A stretch of 64,000 nucleotides of DNA from an uncultured SAR86 cluster bacterium (lineage in GTDB: Bacteria; Pseudomonadota; Gammaproteobacteria; Magnimaribacterales; AG-339-G14). Under the pieces are notes generated by a model. The model made no database searches. It saw only the letters and a program-made list of their open reading frames with translations, and was not told the DNA's origin. Location: the NCBI GenBank assembly GCA_902587545.1, contig CACILL010000002.1, positions 62,001 through 126,000 on the forward strand. The letters run 5' to 3'. The position numbers and the translations under genes were made by a program. Of this stretch, positions 51,441-62,135 are shown piece after piece. Numbering within the stretch: the stretch's first letter is position 1; the number at the start of each line of letters is the position of its first letter.

Positions 51441-51525
51441 AATAAGGAAGATTGATTGGAACCTTTAAACAGAAGTGTTTTAGCTAAATTGGTTAATTTT
51501 TAACCACTTATAAATTATTCAATAA

Positions 51526-51538
51526 AATCAATAACTTA
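51526..51538 (+). promoter_or_regulatory. IHF-consensus match
   Basis: AATCAATAACTTA fits WATCAANNNNTTR. Confidence 0.45.
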
Positions 51539-51702
51539 CAAAGATATTGAGATTGCACTAAGATAAAGCAGTAAAAGATGGACATAACTTAAATTCAAAA
51601 AAAATAAATAAACTTTTGTGTGTAACTCATATAAAAGTTACTATAAAAAAAATTCTTATTCCAATAAGGTCTTATCAATTTTGAATAAAAATAGAGGTAA
51701 AA

Positions 51703-52794
51703 ATGGAAGCATTATTTAAACCAATAAAAATCAACAACTTAGTTGTACCCAATAGAATCGCTATGGCGCCTATGACTAGGAGCATGTCTCCAAACGGTAT
51801 TCCAACGGATCAGAATTTAGAATATTACAAACGAAGAGCGGCTGCAGAGGTTGGGATGATCATTACTGAGGGTGTTGAGGTAAGTCATCCTGCATCAAGT
51901 GGCTATCCTAATGTTCCAAATTTAAAACAAGATTCTCATGAAGGCTGGAAAAAATTAATTTCCTCGGTTCAAGAAGAAGGTTCCACGATATTTTGTCAAT
52001 TGTGGCATGTGGGAGGAATAAGAAAACCCGGGCAACCCCCAAATCCTGAAGTACCTGGTTATACACCCTCAGGTTTAGTCAGAAAAGATAAAAAAGTAGC
52101 TTATGCAATGACAGATAACGATGTTGAAGATCTCATTCAGAACTATGTCAACGATATAGAAACTATAAAAATGTTAGGTTTTGATGGCGTAGAGCTTCAT
52201 GGAGCTCATGGATATATGATCGATCAATTTTTCTGGCGAGATACTAATGTAAGAAAAGATGAATACGGCAAAGAAGAAGATTTAAGAACAAAGTTTGTCT
52301 GCGAGATAGTTTCACGTGCTAGAAAGCTTGTTGGAAATGATTTTCCGATAATGCTGAGATTTTCTCAGTGGAAACAACAAGATTACGAAGCAAGACTTGC
52401 TCCCTCTCCTGCTAACTTAGAAACTTTTTTAGGACCCATATCTGATTCTGGAGTTGATGTCTTTCATGCCAGTACAAGAAGATACTGGGAGCCAGAATTT
52501 GAGGGGTCTGATTTAAATCTTGCAGGCTGGACTAAAAAAATAACCAACAAACCCACTATTACTGTGGGAAGTGTGGGGCTGGATTCAGATTTTATAGGCC
52601 TGTATGTCGGCAATGATAAAGCTAATACCTCTTCTATTGAAACTTTAGTTGAGATGTTCGAAAGAGGAGACTTCGATATGGTTGCCGTAGGGAGAGCTCT
52701 CTTATCTGATCCAGAATGGGTTTTGAAGGTTAAAGAAGGCCGAGAAGAGGAGATTGTAGGTTTTACAAAAGAATATGTGGAAAAATATTTTTAG
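51703..52794 (+). CDS. NADH:flavin oxidoreductase (old yellow enzyme family)
   Basis: PNRIAMAPMTRSMSPNGIPT; FDGVELHGAHGYMIDQFFW; FDMVAVGRALLSDPEWV. Confidence 0.93.
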   Translation: MEALFKPIKINNLVVPNRIAMAPMTRSMSPNGIPTDQNLEYYKRRAAAEVGMIITEGVEVSHPASSGYPNVPNLKQDSHEGWKKLISSVQEEGSTIFCQLWHVGGIRKPGQPPNPEVPGYTPSGLVRKDKKVAYAMTDNDVEDLIQNYVNDIETIKMLGFDGVELHGAHGYMIDQFFWRDTNVRKDEYGKEEDLRTKFVCEIVSRARKLVGNDFPIMLRFSQWKQQDYEARLAPSPANLETFLGPISDSGVDVFHASTRRYWEPEFEGSDLNLAGWTKKITNKPTITVGSVGLDSDFIGLYVGNDKANTSSIETLVEMFERGDFDMVAVGRALLSDPEWVLKVKEGREEEIVGFTKEYVEKYF

Positions 52795-52797
52795 AGC

Positions 52798-53559
52798 TTA
52801 ATAATTGCCTAAATGCATTCCACCATCGAGCAATAAAGTTTCTCCTGTTATTGTTGATCCTGATTCTATGAAATAACAGATTGTTTCTGCAACTTGCTCT
52901 GCAGTACAAGTTAGGTTCAATGGAACACTGTCTTCAGTAGATTTTTTTACAAACTCATAAGTTTCCTCGCCCAAGCCGTTTTTCAACCAATCTCCTTGAA
53001 TAAATCCAGGACAAATTGCGTTAATTCTGATTGGCCCTAAAGCCCTAGCAAGAGATTTGGTCATATTTATCAAGGCCCCTTTTGATGCGGCATATGCTAC
53101 GGAACTACCTATTCCTAAAACTCCTGCTATAGAGGCAACATTCACAACTGATGGGTTATCCGACTTAAGTAGGCTTTCTCTTGCTTCTTTAATCATCATA
53201 TAAGGACCCACGGTATTTGTTGCATACAATCCAAGAAAATCATCTTTGGTAAGACCATCTAAATTATCATGTGCATTGAATTTAGTAGTGCCGGCATTAT
53301 TAATCAAAGCATCCAGTTTTCCCCATTTTTTTATGGTTTCTTTCACTGTTTGAGCACAAGAATCGGGCTGTGAAACATCTGCTTTTAAAACAATTGTCTC
53401 TGCTCCTAATGTTTCACACTCCTTACCTACCTCATTTGCTGCTTCTATTGAACTTGAACAAGTTATTGCTATGTTCCAACCCTTGCTTGCAAGGAGTTTT
53501 GAAACCTCGGCGCCAACACCTCTACTTCCACCTGTAACAATTGCAACTGGTTTAGTCAT
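52798..53559 (-). CDS. SDR family oxidoreductase
   Basis: VTGGSRGVGAE; LINNAGTT; YAASKGAL; INAICPGF. Confidence 0.93.
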   Translation of the reverse strand: MTKPVAIVTGGSRGVGAEVSKLLASKGWNIAITCSSSIEAANEVGKECETLGAETIVLKADVSQPDSCAQTVKETIKKWGKLDALINNAGTTKFNAHDNLDGLTKDDFLGLYATNTVGPYMMIKEARESLLKSDNPSVVNVASIAGVLGIGSSVAYAASKGALINMTKSLARALGPIRINAICPGFIQGDWLKNGLGEETYEFVKKSTEDSVPLNLTCTAEQVAETICYFIESGSTITGETLLLDGGMHLGNY

Positions 53560-53561
53560 TT

Positions 53562-54743
53562 TTATACCTCCCTTACAGAAATAACATCATCTAGAGCAGA
53601 CAACTCAACCAAAACCTTCTCCGGCGGTTTGGTTTCCAGATCAATTACGTTGTAGGCAATATCACCTCTACTTTTGTTTACCATATCTATAATATTTAAT
53701 TTATTATCGGCAAGTACGGTGGTAATTTTACCTATCATTCCTGGATGGTTCTTATTTGAAAGAGTAATCCTAAATTCTGAAGGCCTGGGTTCAATTAACT
53801 CAGGAAAATTCACTGAATTTTTAATGTTTCCATTATTTAAAAAATCATCGAGCTGTTCAGCGGCCATGACAGAACAATTTTCTTCTGCTTGGCTTGTGCT
53901 CGCTCCAATGTGAGGCAAAATAATGACATCGTTAGCTATTTTGGCTCTAGAGATTAAGTCTAAATCAGCAAAATCTGTGATGTACTTGCTAAGGATGTTT
54001 TTATCCAAGCTTTCTATGATGTCTTTTGAGACAACTATCTCATCTCTCGCAAAATTTATAAGTCTTAAGCCCTTTTTGGCATTTTTGAGTAAATCTGAAT
54101 TTATTAGACCCTTAGTTTTATCATTTGCTGGTACATGGAGAGAGATGTAGTCAGATTCTTTGAAAACATCTTCAATACTCTCTTTTCGTTCAACTTTATT
54201 AGGCAATTTCCAAGCAGCTTCAACAGTTATAGCTGGATCATAGCCAATAACATTCATACCTAACATTACTCCCATATCAGCAACTTTAGAGCCTATAGCC
54301 CCCATACCAACAACGCCTAAAGTTCCACCAGTTAATTCTCTGCCCTTAAAGCTTTTTTTTCCAGACTCAATTAAAGGTTTTAATTCTTCTTGATTTGACT
54401 CTTCTATTGAATTTACAAAATTAGCTCCTTGAAAAAGACCTCTGGAAGACATTAAAAGTGCTGCTAACACTATTTCTTTAACTGCATTAGCATTCGCTCC
54501 TGGGGTGTTAAATACAGGAATTCCAAGCTCAGAACATTCTTCGACAGGGATGTTATTTACCCCTGCCCCAGCTCTGGCTATGGCCTTTAGATTGTTTCCA
54601 AAGTCTTCCTTTTTGAGTTTGTGGCTTCTCAAAATAATTGCATCAGGATCAGAAAGACCATCAGATACCTCAAATTTTTTTTCTTGAAGGATATTTAGGC
54701 CCTTCTCAGCAATAGCATTGAAGGTTTTAATTTTTTGCGTCAT
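53562..54743 (-). CDS. serA: D-3-phosphoglycerate dehydrogenase
   Basis: AIARAGAGVNNIPVEECSELGIPVFNTPGANANAVKE; GVVGMGAIGSKVAD; C-terminal ACT domain. Confidence 0.93.
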   Translation of the reverse strand: MTQKIKTFNAIAEKGLNILQEKKFEVSDGLSDPDAIILRSHKLKKEDFGNNLKAIARAGAGVNNIPVEECSELGIPVFNTPGANANAVKEIVLAALLMSSRGLFQGANFVNSIEESNQEELKPLIESGKKSFKGRELTGGTLGVVGMGAIGSKVADMGVMLGMNVIGYDPAITVEAAWKLPNKVERKESIEDVFKESDYISLHVPANDKTKGLINSDLLKNAKKGLRLINFARDEIVVSKDIIESLDKNILSKYITDFADLDLISRAKIANDVIILPHIGASTSQAEENCSVMAAEQLDDFLNNGNIKNSVNFPELIEPRPSEFRITLSNKNHPGMIGKITTVLADNKLNIIDMVNKSRGDIAYNVIDLETKPPEKVLVELSALDDVISVREV

Positions 54744-54815
54744 ATGAATTTTATTTATTTAATGAAGTCTATTAGTATTAGTTTTTTGAATCTGCAATTC
54801 TATAACTTAAATTAA

Positions 54816-55712
54816 ATGAGACCAAAGCATTTCTTAAATTTTGAAAATTTTTCGAGACAAGACCTCAGCAATATCATTGATAGAGCAATAGAAATAAAAT
54901 TAAAATCAGAAACATCAAATCTTTTTGATAAAAAAACTCTAGGTTTAATTTTTCAAAAACCCTCAACTAGAACGAGAGTTTCCTTCGAAGTAGCTATGAA
55001 TAAATTGGGGGGTAACACAATTTTCCTAAGTTCATCTGAGTTACAAATGTCCAGAGGTGAGCCAATTGCAGATACTTCTAAAGTATTGTCTTCCATGGTT
55101 GATGCCGTGGTAATTAGAAACGACAGTCATGAAGAATTGAAGCTTTTCTCAGAAAACTCCTCTGTTCCTGTGATTAACGGTTTAACGGATTTATTTCATC
55201 CTTGTCAAATTCTTGCTGACTTGATGACTTTTAAAGAGAAAAATGAGGGAGAAATTCTTAGCAAAGTATGCTGGATTGGTGATGGAAACAATGTTTGCAA
55301 TTCTTATATTGAAGCTGCCTCTATTTTTAATTTTGAAATTAGTATTTTTTGTCCTAAAGGTTGTGAGCCTTATCAGCCATTACTAAATAAGGCTAAAGAT
55401 TTCATAACATTAGCATCCTCAAAAAAAGAAGCCCTTGAAAAAGCCCAAATCGTCACGACTGATGTGTGGACTTCCATGAATAGCGAAGCCTCTGCAAAAG
55501 AGAGGAGAAAAACCTTTAAAAATTTCTTTGTTGAAGAAGAAGACATGGATCTTGCTGATGACAATGCAATCTTTTTGCATTGCTTGCCTGCTCACAGGGG
55601 CGAAGAAATAAGCTTCACAATGCTAGAACATGCTCAAAGTGTGGTCTGGGACCAGGCAGAAAATAGATTGCATGCTCAGCAAAGTCTTCTTGAATTTTTG
55701 TTAGCTGATTAA
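54816..55712 (+). CDS. argF: Ornithine carbamoyltransferase
   Basis: FQKPSTRTRVSFEVAMNKLGG; DLFHPCQILADLMT; FLHCLPAHRGEEIS. Confidence 0.95.
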   Translation: MRPKHFLNFENFSRQDLSNIIDRAIEIKLKSETSNLFDKKTLGLIFQKPSTRTRVSFEVAMNKLGGNTIFLSSSELQMSRGEPIADTSKVLSSMVDAVVIRNDSHEELKLFSENSSVPVINGLTDLFHPCQILADLMTFKEKNEGEILSKVCWIGDGNNVCNSYIEAASIFNFEISIFCPKGCEPYQPLLNKAKDFITLASSKKEALEKAQIVTTDVWTSMNSEASAKERRKTFKNFFVEEEDMDLADDNAIFLHCLPAHRGEEISFTMLEHAQSVVWDQAENRLHAQQSLLEFLLAD

Positions 55713-57143
55713 TCTGTTCAAGAATTCTTTCCAGGCATCGTAGCGTCCTAAATCATAGTTGGAATCCGGATTGTACTCTGCCTTGGGAGACCAATTCTTT
55801 GAAACATCTTGCAAAGATACTTCCCCGGCTCCAATACCAGCAAGATAAGCGGCCCCTAATGCAGTAGATTCAACCGTTTTGGAACACAAAACTTCCAATT
55901 CAATGACGCTGGATAAAATCTGATTAAAAAAAGCATTTCTCGTTAAACCACCATCAATTCTTACACTATCCACTTTTACGCCGTCATTTTTTAAAGAAGA
56001 TATGATCTCTTTGGTTTGAAAAGCGATTGCTTCATGGGTAGCTAAACTCAATTCTTCTCTTCCGGAGTCTCTTGTAAGTCCAAAAATGGCTCCTCTGGCA
56101 TCAGGAACCCAATGCGGAGCTCCTAAACCCACAAAAGCAGGAATGAGAAAAACTTTGGTATTGGGATCTGCTCTTTTAGCTAGTTCTTGAGATTCGCTGA
56201 CGTCTTCGAAAAAATTCATTTTGTCTCGAAGCCATTGAAAATTAGCTCCAGCCATAAAAATACTTCCTTCTAAGGCATAGCATAAATCGTCCACTTGGTA
56301 GGCTATCGTTGATAAAAGCTTATTTGAGGAGTTCTGTCTTTTTTTGCCTGTGTTTGCCATTAAAAAACATCCTGTGCCGTAGGTACTTTTTAACTGTCCT
56401 TTAGCAAAACAACCTTGTCCTATTAGAGATGCTTGTTGGTCTCCTGCAATGCCAGAAATTTTTATTTCTCCACCAAAAAGCTTAGTTGAGCCAAAATCTG
56501 CGGTGTTCTTTGTTACTTCAGGTAAATTTAAGCCGCCTAACTCAAATATGTCTATCAAGTTCATATCCCACTCGACAGAATCAATATTTAGTAATAATGT
56601 TCTTGATGCATTGGTTACATCTGTTTTGAAGCTTTTTCCTTCTGTTAACTTCCAAACAAGAAAAGTATCTATAGTGCCAAAAAAATATTTGTTTGGATCA
56701 ATTTTGTGTTCTTTTAATAACCAACGAGCTTTAGTTGCGGAAAAGTAAGGATCGAGTAAAAGGCCGGTTTTTTTTGTTACTTCTGACTCAACACCTTTGG
56801 CTTTGAGTTCTTCACAAAATTCTGTTGTTCTGCGATCTTGCCATACAATGGCTTTATCCAAAACTTTGCCATCTTTGTCCCAAAGCATTACCGTTTCTCT
56901 TTGATTGGTTATGCCAATGGAGATCACATCTGAGCTCTTGATATCCTTCTTGCTCATCAAGGAATTCACTGTATTAAGCACTGAAGTCCAAATTTCTTCA
57001 GGGTCATGCTCAACCAATCCTTCTGCGGGATAGTGTTGTCTAAACTCTTGCTGTTCTTGAGTTATTTGGTTAAAGGAGCTGTCGTATAGAACTGCCCTAG
57101 AACTCGTGGTGCCTTGATCTATTGAGATGTAATACTTAGACAT
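55701..57143 (-). CDS. glpK: Glycerol kinase
   Basis: YYISIDQGTTSSRAVLYD; GIAGDQQASLIGQGCF; GLTRNAFFNQILSSV; start reset to MSKYY. Confidence 0.96.
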   Translation of the reverse strand: MSKYYISIDQGTTSSRAVLYDSSFNQITQEQQEFRQHYPAEGLVEHDPEEIWTSVLNTVNSLMSKKDIKSSDVISIGITNQRETVMLWDKDGKVLDKAIVWQDRRTTEFCEELKAKGVESEVTKKTGLLLDPYFSATKARWLLKEHKIDPNKYFFGTIDTFLVWKLTEGKSFKTDVTNASRTLLLNIDSVEWDMNLIDIFELGGLNLPEVTKNTADFGSTKLFGGEIKISGIAGDQQASLIGQGCFAKGQLKSTYGTGCFLMANTGKKRQNSSNKLLSTIAYQVDDLCYALEGSIFMAGANFQWLRDKMNFFEDVSESQELAKRADPNTKVFLIPAFVGLGAPHWVPDARGAIFGLTRDSGREELSLATHEAIAFQTKEIISSLKNDGVKVDSVRIDGGLTRNAFFNQILSSVIELEVLCSKTVESTALGAAYLAGIGAGEVSLQDVSKNWSPKAEYNPDSNYDLGRYDAWKEFLNRLIS

Positions 57144-57161
57144 GAACACATTTATATACAC

Positions 57162-57170
57162 TTATACACA
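57162..57170 (+). promoter_or_regulatory. DnaA box upstream of nrdA
   Basis: TTATACACA. Confidence 0.5.
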
Positions 57171-57250
57171 GCCTATCCACTAAATTTTCATAAATTGTTG
57201 TATTGCTTTTTTGTTAAAAACCCTTTATCTTGTACTCCATTGTTGAGAAA

Positions 57251-57266
57251 ACACAACATGTTGTGT
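57251..57266. promoter_or_regulatory. NrdR-box-like perfect 16-bp palindrome
   Basis: ACACAACATGTTGTGT upstream of nrdA. Confidence 0.65.
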
Positions 57267-57308
57267 TTTTTATACCCAATTTTAGTTAATTTTTAAGAAG
57301 GAATTGTT

Positions 57309-60125
57309 TTGGAAACAACAGGAACAATAGAAGAGAAGAAGCAAGAATCAGTTCAATCGGAACCAAAAAAAGCTGTGGTTTCACCAGGTCAACTAAGAAT
57401 TATAAAGAGAAATGGATCCGTGGTTGATTTTGATGGTTCTAAAATAGAAATTGCCATTACAAAGGCTTTTCTGGCAGTACATACCAGTGCTGCAGCAGCA
57501 TCTTCAAGCGTTCATAGCAGAGTATCGTCTTTAAGTAACCAAGTTGAAGATATTTTTAGAAAGAGAATGCCATCTGGCGGAACCATTCATATAGAAGAAA
57601 TTCAAGATCAGGTAGAACTGGCTTTGATGCGCTCTGAAGAACACAAGGTTGCAAGAGAATATGTTTTATACCGTGCTGAAAGAGCAAATCAAAGAGCAAT
57701 AGAAACTCACATTCATGATCGTCCAGAAAAGGAGGAGCTTGAAACTTCTGAAAGAATTGAGGTTATAGCAAAAGAAGCTTGCATCGGCTTAGAAGGAACA
57801 GACAGTGAAAAAATAATTTCAGAAGCAAACAAAAACCTCTATGAAGGAGCGCCAGAACATGAAGTAAAAGAGGCATTGGTGCTCTCCGCGCGTTCACTTG
57901 TTGAAGTGGAGCCAAACTATACTTTTGCAACAGCACGGATTCTATTAGACAGTCTGAGGTCAGAGGCTCTTTCTTTCCTAGAGATAACAGAGAATGCAAC
58001 TCATGAGGAAATGTCAGCTCTCTACCCTGAAGCTTTAAAAGCATTTATAAAAAAAGGGATTGAGTTAGAACTTCTTAACCCAGAGCTAGCAAACTATGAC
58101 TTGGATTTACTCGGTAAAGCAATAATCTCAGACAATGACTTACTTTTTTCTTACTTGGGCATTCAAACCCTTTACGACAGGTATTTCATTCACTCGAATG
58201 AAATAAGATTTGAGCTCCCGCAAGTATTCTTTATGAGAGTGGCAATGGGCTTGGCCCTTAACGAGGAAAACAGAGAACAACGAGCCCTAGAATTCTATGA
58301 GTTGCTGTCTTCATTCGATTATATGAGTTCTACGCCTACCCTATTCAATGCAGGAACTATGCATTCTCAATTGTCCTCATGTTATTTGACTACTGTCCCC
58401 GATGACTTACATGGAATTTATGGTGCACTTCAAGATAATGCCATGCTTTCAAAATGGGCAGGCGGTCTAGGTAACGACTGGACACCTGTAAGAGGAATGG
58501 GAGCCCATATCAAAGGTACTAACGGTAAATCTCAAGGGGTAGTTCCATTTTTAAAAGTAGTTAACGATACAGCAGTTGCTGTAAATCAAGGTGGAAAAAG
58601 GAAGGGAGCTGTCTGTTCATATCTAGAAACTTGGCATCTGGATATCGAAGAATTTGTTGAGCTGAGAAAAAATACTGGAGACGATAGAAGAAGAACACAC
58701 GACATGAATACAGCCAATTGGGTTCCAGACCTATTCATGGAAAGAGTGTTTGAAGGGAAAAAGTGGACCCTCTTCACTCCAAATGAAACACCTGAATTAC
58801 ATGATCTTTCAGGGGAAGCCTTCAGAGAAAAGTATGAGGAATATGAAAAGCTTGCTCAGGAAGGAAAGCTTAAAGCATATAAAGAAGTGGAAGCAGAAGA
58901 ATTATGGCGAAAAATATTGTCCATGCTTTTTGAAACCGGTCATCCTTGGATAACATTCAAAGACGCTTGTAACCTCAGATCTCCGCAACAACACACAGGG
59001 GTAATTCACTCATCAAACCTGTGTACAGAAATTACCCTTAATACTTCAAATGATGAAATTGCAGTTTGTAACTTAGGTTCAATTAACATTCCTAATCATC
59101 TTGATGCAGAAGGAAACCTAGACAAAGAGAAACTGGAAAAGAACGTAACTACTGCAATAAGAATGCTCGATAACGTGATAGACATAAATTACTACGCAGT
59201 GCCTCAGGCAGAAAACTCAAACTTTAAGCATAGACCCATAGGTATGGGAATCATGGGTTTTCAAGATGCTCTTTACATTAAGAAAATACCTTACGCATCA
59301 GAAGCAGCAGTTGATTTTGCCGATGAGTCAATGGAATTAGTGAGCTATATGGCGATAAACGCATCTTCTGATTTAGCTAAAGAAAGAGGTTCTTATTCTT
59401 CTTATGAGGGCTCTCTTTGGAGTCAAGGAATATTGCCGCTAGACTCAATAGAAATTCTTGAAAAACAAAGGGGTAAAGATTTCATCGAAGTTGATAAGAC
59501 AACTCGCCTTGACTGGGACGCCCTCAAAGAAAAGGTCAAAACACAAGGGATGAGAAACTCAAATACTATGGCAATTGCACCAACAGCAACGATCGCCAAT
59601 ATCACAGGCTTAACTCAATCGATCGAACCCACCTATTCAAACCTTTTTGTGAAATCAAATCTCTCTGGAGAGTTTACTGTCATAAACATGCATCTCGTTG
59701 CTGCGCTTAAAGAAATAGATATGTGGGATGAGGTTATGGTTTACGATCTTAAGAACCTCAACGGAAGCTTAGAAAGTATAGCCAGAGTACCAGAAGACAT
59801 AAAGAAGCTATTCGCTACATCTTTTGAAGTAGAGCCCAAGTGGTTAATTGAAGCAGCAAGCAGAAGACAAAAGTGGATAGATCAAAGTCAGTCATTGAAT
59901 CTCTATGTTTCAGAGCCTAACGGTAAGAAACTCGATGTTATGTACCGAATGGCGTGGTTAAGAGGTTTGAAAACGACTTACTATCTAAGATCAAGAAGTG
60001 CCACAACAACCGAAAAATCAACAATAACCAATATGGAGCTCAATGCTGTAAAGACTGAACCTAAAACCTATGATCAGCCAGAAGCGTGTTCCATTGACGA
60101 TCCTGACTGCGAGGCATGTCAGTAA
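57309..60125 (+). CDS. nrdA: Ribonucleoside-diphosphate reductase subunit alpha (class I)
   Basis: N-terminal ATP-cone; AGTMHSQLSSCYLTTVPDD; NLCTEITLNTSNDEIAVCNLGSIN; PTATIANITGLTQSIEP; TTG start. Confidence 0.97.
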   Translation: METTGTIEEKKQESVQSEPKKAVVSPGQLRIIKRNGSVVDFDGSKIEIAITKAFLAVHTSAAAASSSVHSRVSSLSNQVEDIFRKRMPSGGTIHIEEIQDQVELALMRSEEHKVAREYVLYRAERANQRAIETHIHDRPEKEELETSERIEVIAKEACIGLEGTDSEKIISEANKNLYEGAPEHEVKEALVLSARSLVEVEPNYTFATARILLDSLRSEALSFLEITENATHEEMSALYPEALKAFIKKGIELELLNPELANYDLDLLGKAIISDNDLLFSYLGIQTLYDRYFIHSNEIRFELPQVFFMRVAMGLALNEENREQRALEFYELLSSFDYMSSTPTLFNAGTMHSQLSSCYLTTVPDDLHGIYGALQDNAMLSKWAGGLGNDWTPVRGMGAHIKGTNGKSQGVVPFLKVVNDTAVAVNQGGKRKGAVCSYLETWHLDIEEFVELRKNTGDDRRRTHDMNTANWVPDLFMERVFEGKKWTLFTPNETPELHDLSGEAFREKYEEYEKLAQEGKLKAYKEVEAEELWRKILSMLFETGHPWITFKDACNLRSPQQHTGVIHSSNLCTEITLNTSNDEIAVCNLGSINIPNHLDAEGNLDKEKLEKNVTTAIRMLDNVIDINYYAVPQAENSNFKHRPIGMGIMGFQDALYIKKIPYASEAAVDFADESMELVSYMAINASSDLAKERGSYSSYEGSLWSQGILPLDSIEILEKQRGKDFIEVDKTTRLDWDALKEKVKTQGMRNSNTMAIAPTATIANITGLTQSIEPTYSNLFVKSNLSGEFTVINMHLVAALKEIDMWDEVMVYDLKNLNGSLESIARVPEDIKKLFATSFEVEPKWLIEAASRRQKWIDQSQSLNLYVSEPNGKKLDVMYRMAWLRGLKTTYYLRSRSATTTEKSTITNMELNAVKTEPKTYDQPEACSIDDPDCEACQ

Positions 60126-60143
60126 TTTTATAAGGAGGTAGCT

Positions 60144-61382
60144 ATGTTATCTTGGGATGACTTTAACTCAGAAGAAACACAAAAAACGCCGGTAACTGAA
60201 CCAGCAAAAGCACAAGTCGCAACGCAACAATCTGCTGTTGTGAATGACGATGCTGTAACCCCAGCGAAAAACCCGCCAATAAGTACAGGCTCAATTAATG
60301 ATGTATCCGAAGCTTTGGATAATCTGGATATAGAAAAAGGCCTAGAAGAGTTGGAAGGTGCATCAAGTAGAGTTGACGTTGATCAAAAGCAAATGATCAA
60401 CTGTCGTGCGGATGTAAATCAATTGGTTCCTTTCAAGTACGATTGGGCCTGGCAGAAATATCTTGATGGTAGTGCCAATCATTGGATGCCACAAGAAATA
60501 AATATGACTGCCGATGTAGCTCTCTGGAAAGACCCAAATGGCCTTACTGAGGACGAAAGGAGAATCGTAATGAGAAATCTTGGATTTTTCTCCACGGCCG
60601 ACTCATTGGTGGCAAATAATATCGTCCTTTCTGTATACCGACACATCACAAATCCAGAATGTAGACAGTATTTGTTGAGACAAGCTTTGGAAGAAGCAAT
60701 TCATACTCATGCCTATCAGTATGTTATTGAATCTTTAGGTATGGATGAAGGAGAAATCTTTAATATGTACAAAGAAATCCCTTCGGTAGCAAGAAAAGCT
60801 GCTTGGGCCCTCCCTTTCACAGAATCTCTCGCTGACCAGAATTTTAAAACTGGGTCATTAGAGGATGATAAAACTTTATTAAGAAATCTAATCGCCTTTT
60901 ACTGTGTATTGGAAGGAATTTTCTTTTACTGTGGTTTTACCCAAATATTATCCATGGGTAACAGAAATAAGATGACAGGGACAGCGGAACAATTCCAATA
61001 TATTTTAAGAGATGAATCCATGCATGTTAATTTTGGAATAGATATGATCAATCAGATTAAACTTGAAAATCCTCAGCTCTGGGATGAAGCTATGCAAACC
61101 GAAGCAAGGAATATGATTCTGCAAGGAACGCAACTGGAAATAGAGTACGCTCATGACACCATGCCTGGTGGTATTTTAGGTATGAATGCGGAGAGTATGT
61201 CTGATTATTTAAGATTCATTGCAAACCGAAGACTTACCCAAATTGGACTTGAAGAAGAATTTCCTAATGCAACTAATCCTTTTCCTTGGATGTCTGAGAT
61301 CATGGACTTGCGTAAAGAAAAGAATTTCTTTGAAACTCGCGTCATTGAGTACCAGACTGGTGGCGCTTTGAGTTGGGACTAA
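60144..61382 (+). CDS. nrdB: Ribonucleoside-diphosphate reductase subunit beta
   Basis: [15 protein letters not shown] (diiron E/H and radical Tyr); [17 protein letters not shown]. Confidence 0.97.
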   Translation: MLSWDDFNSEETQKTPVTEPAKAQVATQQSAVVNDDAVTPAKNPPISTGSINDVSEALDNLDIEKGLEELEGASSRVDVDQKQMINCRADVNQLVPFKYDWAWQKYLDGSANHWMPQEINMTADVALWKDPNGLTEDERRIVMRNLGFFSTADSLVANNIVLSVYRHITNPECRQYLLRQALEEAIHTHAYQYVIESLGMDEGEIFNMYKEIPSVARKAAWALPFTESLADQNFKTGSLEDDKTLLRNLIAFYCVLEGIFFYCGFTQILSMGNRNKMTGTAEQFQYILRDESMHVNFGIDMINQIKLENPQLWDEAMQTEARNMILQGTQLEIEYAHDTMPGGILGMNAESMSDYLRFIANRRLTQIGLEEEFPNATNPFPWMSEIMDLRKEKNFFETRVIEYQTGGALSWD

Positions 61383-62125
61383 AAAAAAAGAACTCTCCTT
61401 TAATAGTTGCGCATCGTGGAGCTTCGATGGAAGCTCCCGAGAATACTATTCCTGCGGTTAAAAAAGCCTGGGAAATAGGAGTTGACGCAATAGAGGTAGA
61501 TCTAAGACAAACTAAAGATAAGGAACTTGTTTCAGTCCACGATGCAAGTCTTGCAAGGATAAGTAATAAAACCTGGTCAATTGCAAGATCAAACTATAAA
61601 ACATTAAAAGCAACTGATGTAGGAAGTTGGCGATCTGAAAAGTTTAGAGGAACTTCGATCGCAAAGTTAGAGGAAATACTCGTGACAATTCCAAAAAAAA
61701 AGAAAGTCTTTATCGAAATAAAACCAAGTAACTTATCTTTTGAAAAACTTGGAATTCTTATAAAAAAAGGATTAATTACAAGTAAAAATAGTCATTTTTT
61801 ATGCTTCTATCCTAATGTGATTAAAAAATTGAAAAATACGTTTCCAGATATTCCTGCAACATTGAATGTTGTTCCGGTATTTTATAATTACGATTTTGAG
61901 AGTATCAACAAATCTATAAAGAAATCTCTTTCTTTTGGAATTAGCCAACACATAGATTCTAAAAAAGGCATAAGTCTTTTAAAAAAATTTAAAGAGGAAG
62001 GAAATCATTGTATTTCTTGGACAATAAATAATAAGAAATACATGAGAGAGCTGGTAGCAGCTGAGATTGACGCAATCATCACTGACAATCCGAAAAAACT
62101 TTTTAAAGTTGTAAATGAAAACTAA
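61373..62125 (+). CDS. Glycerophosphodiester phosphodiesterase
   Basis: [46 protein letters not shown]. Confidence 0.95.
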   Translation: MGLKKKNSPLIVAHRGASMEAPENTIPAVKKAWEIGVDAIEVDLRQTKDKELVSVHDASLARISNKTWSIARSNYKTLKATDVGSWRSEKFRGTSIAKLEEILVTIPKKKKVFIEIKPSNLSFEKLGILIKKGLITSKNSHFLCFYPNVIKKLKNTFPDIPATLNVVPVFYNYDFESINKSIKKSLSFGISQHIDSKKGISLLKKFKEEGNHCISWTINNKKYMRELVAAEIDAIITDNPKKLFKVVNEN

Positions 62126-62135
62126 TCTTTAGGTT

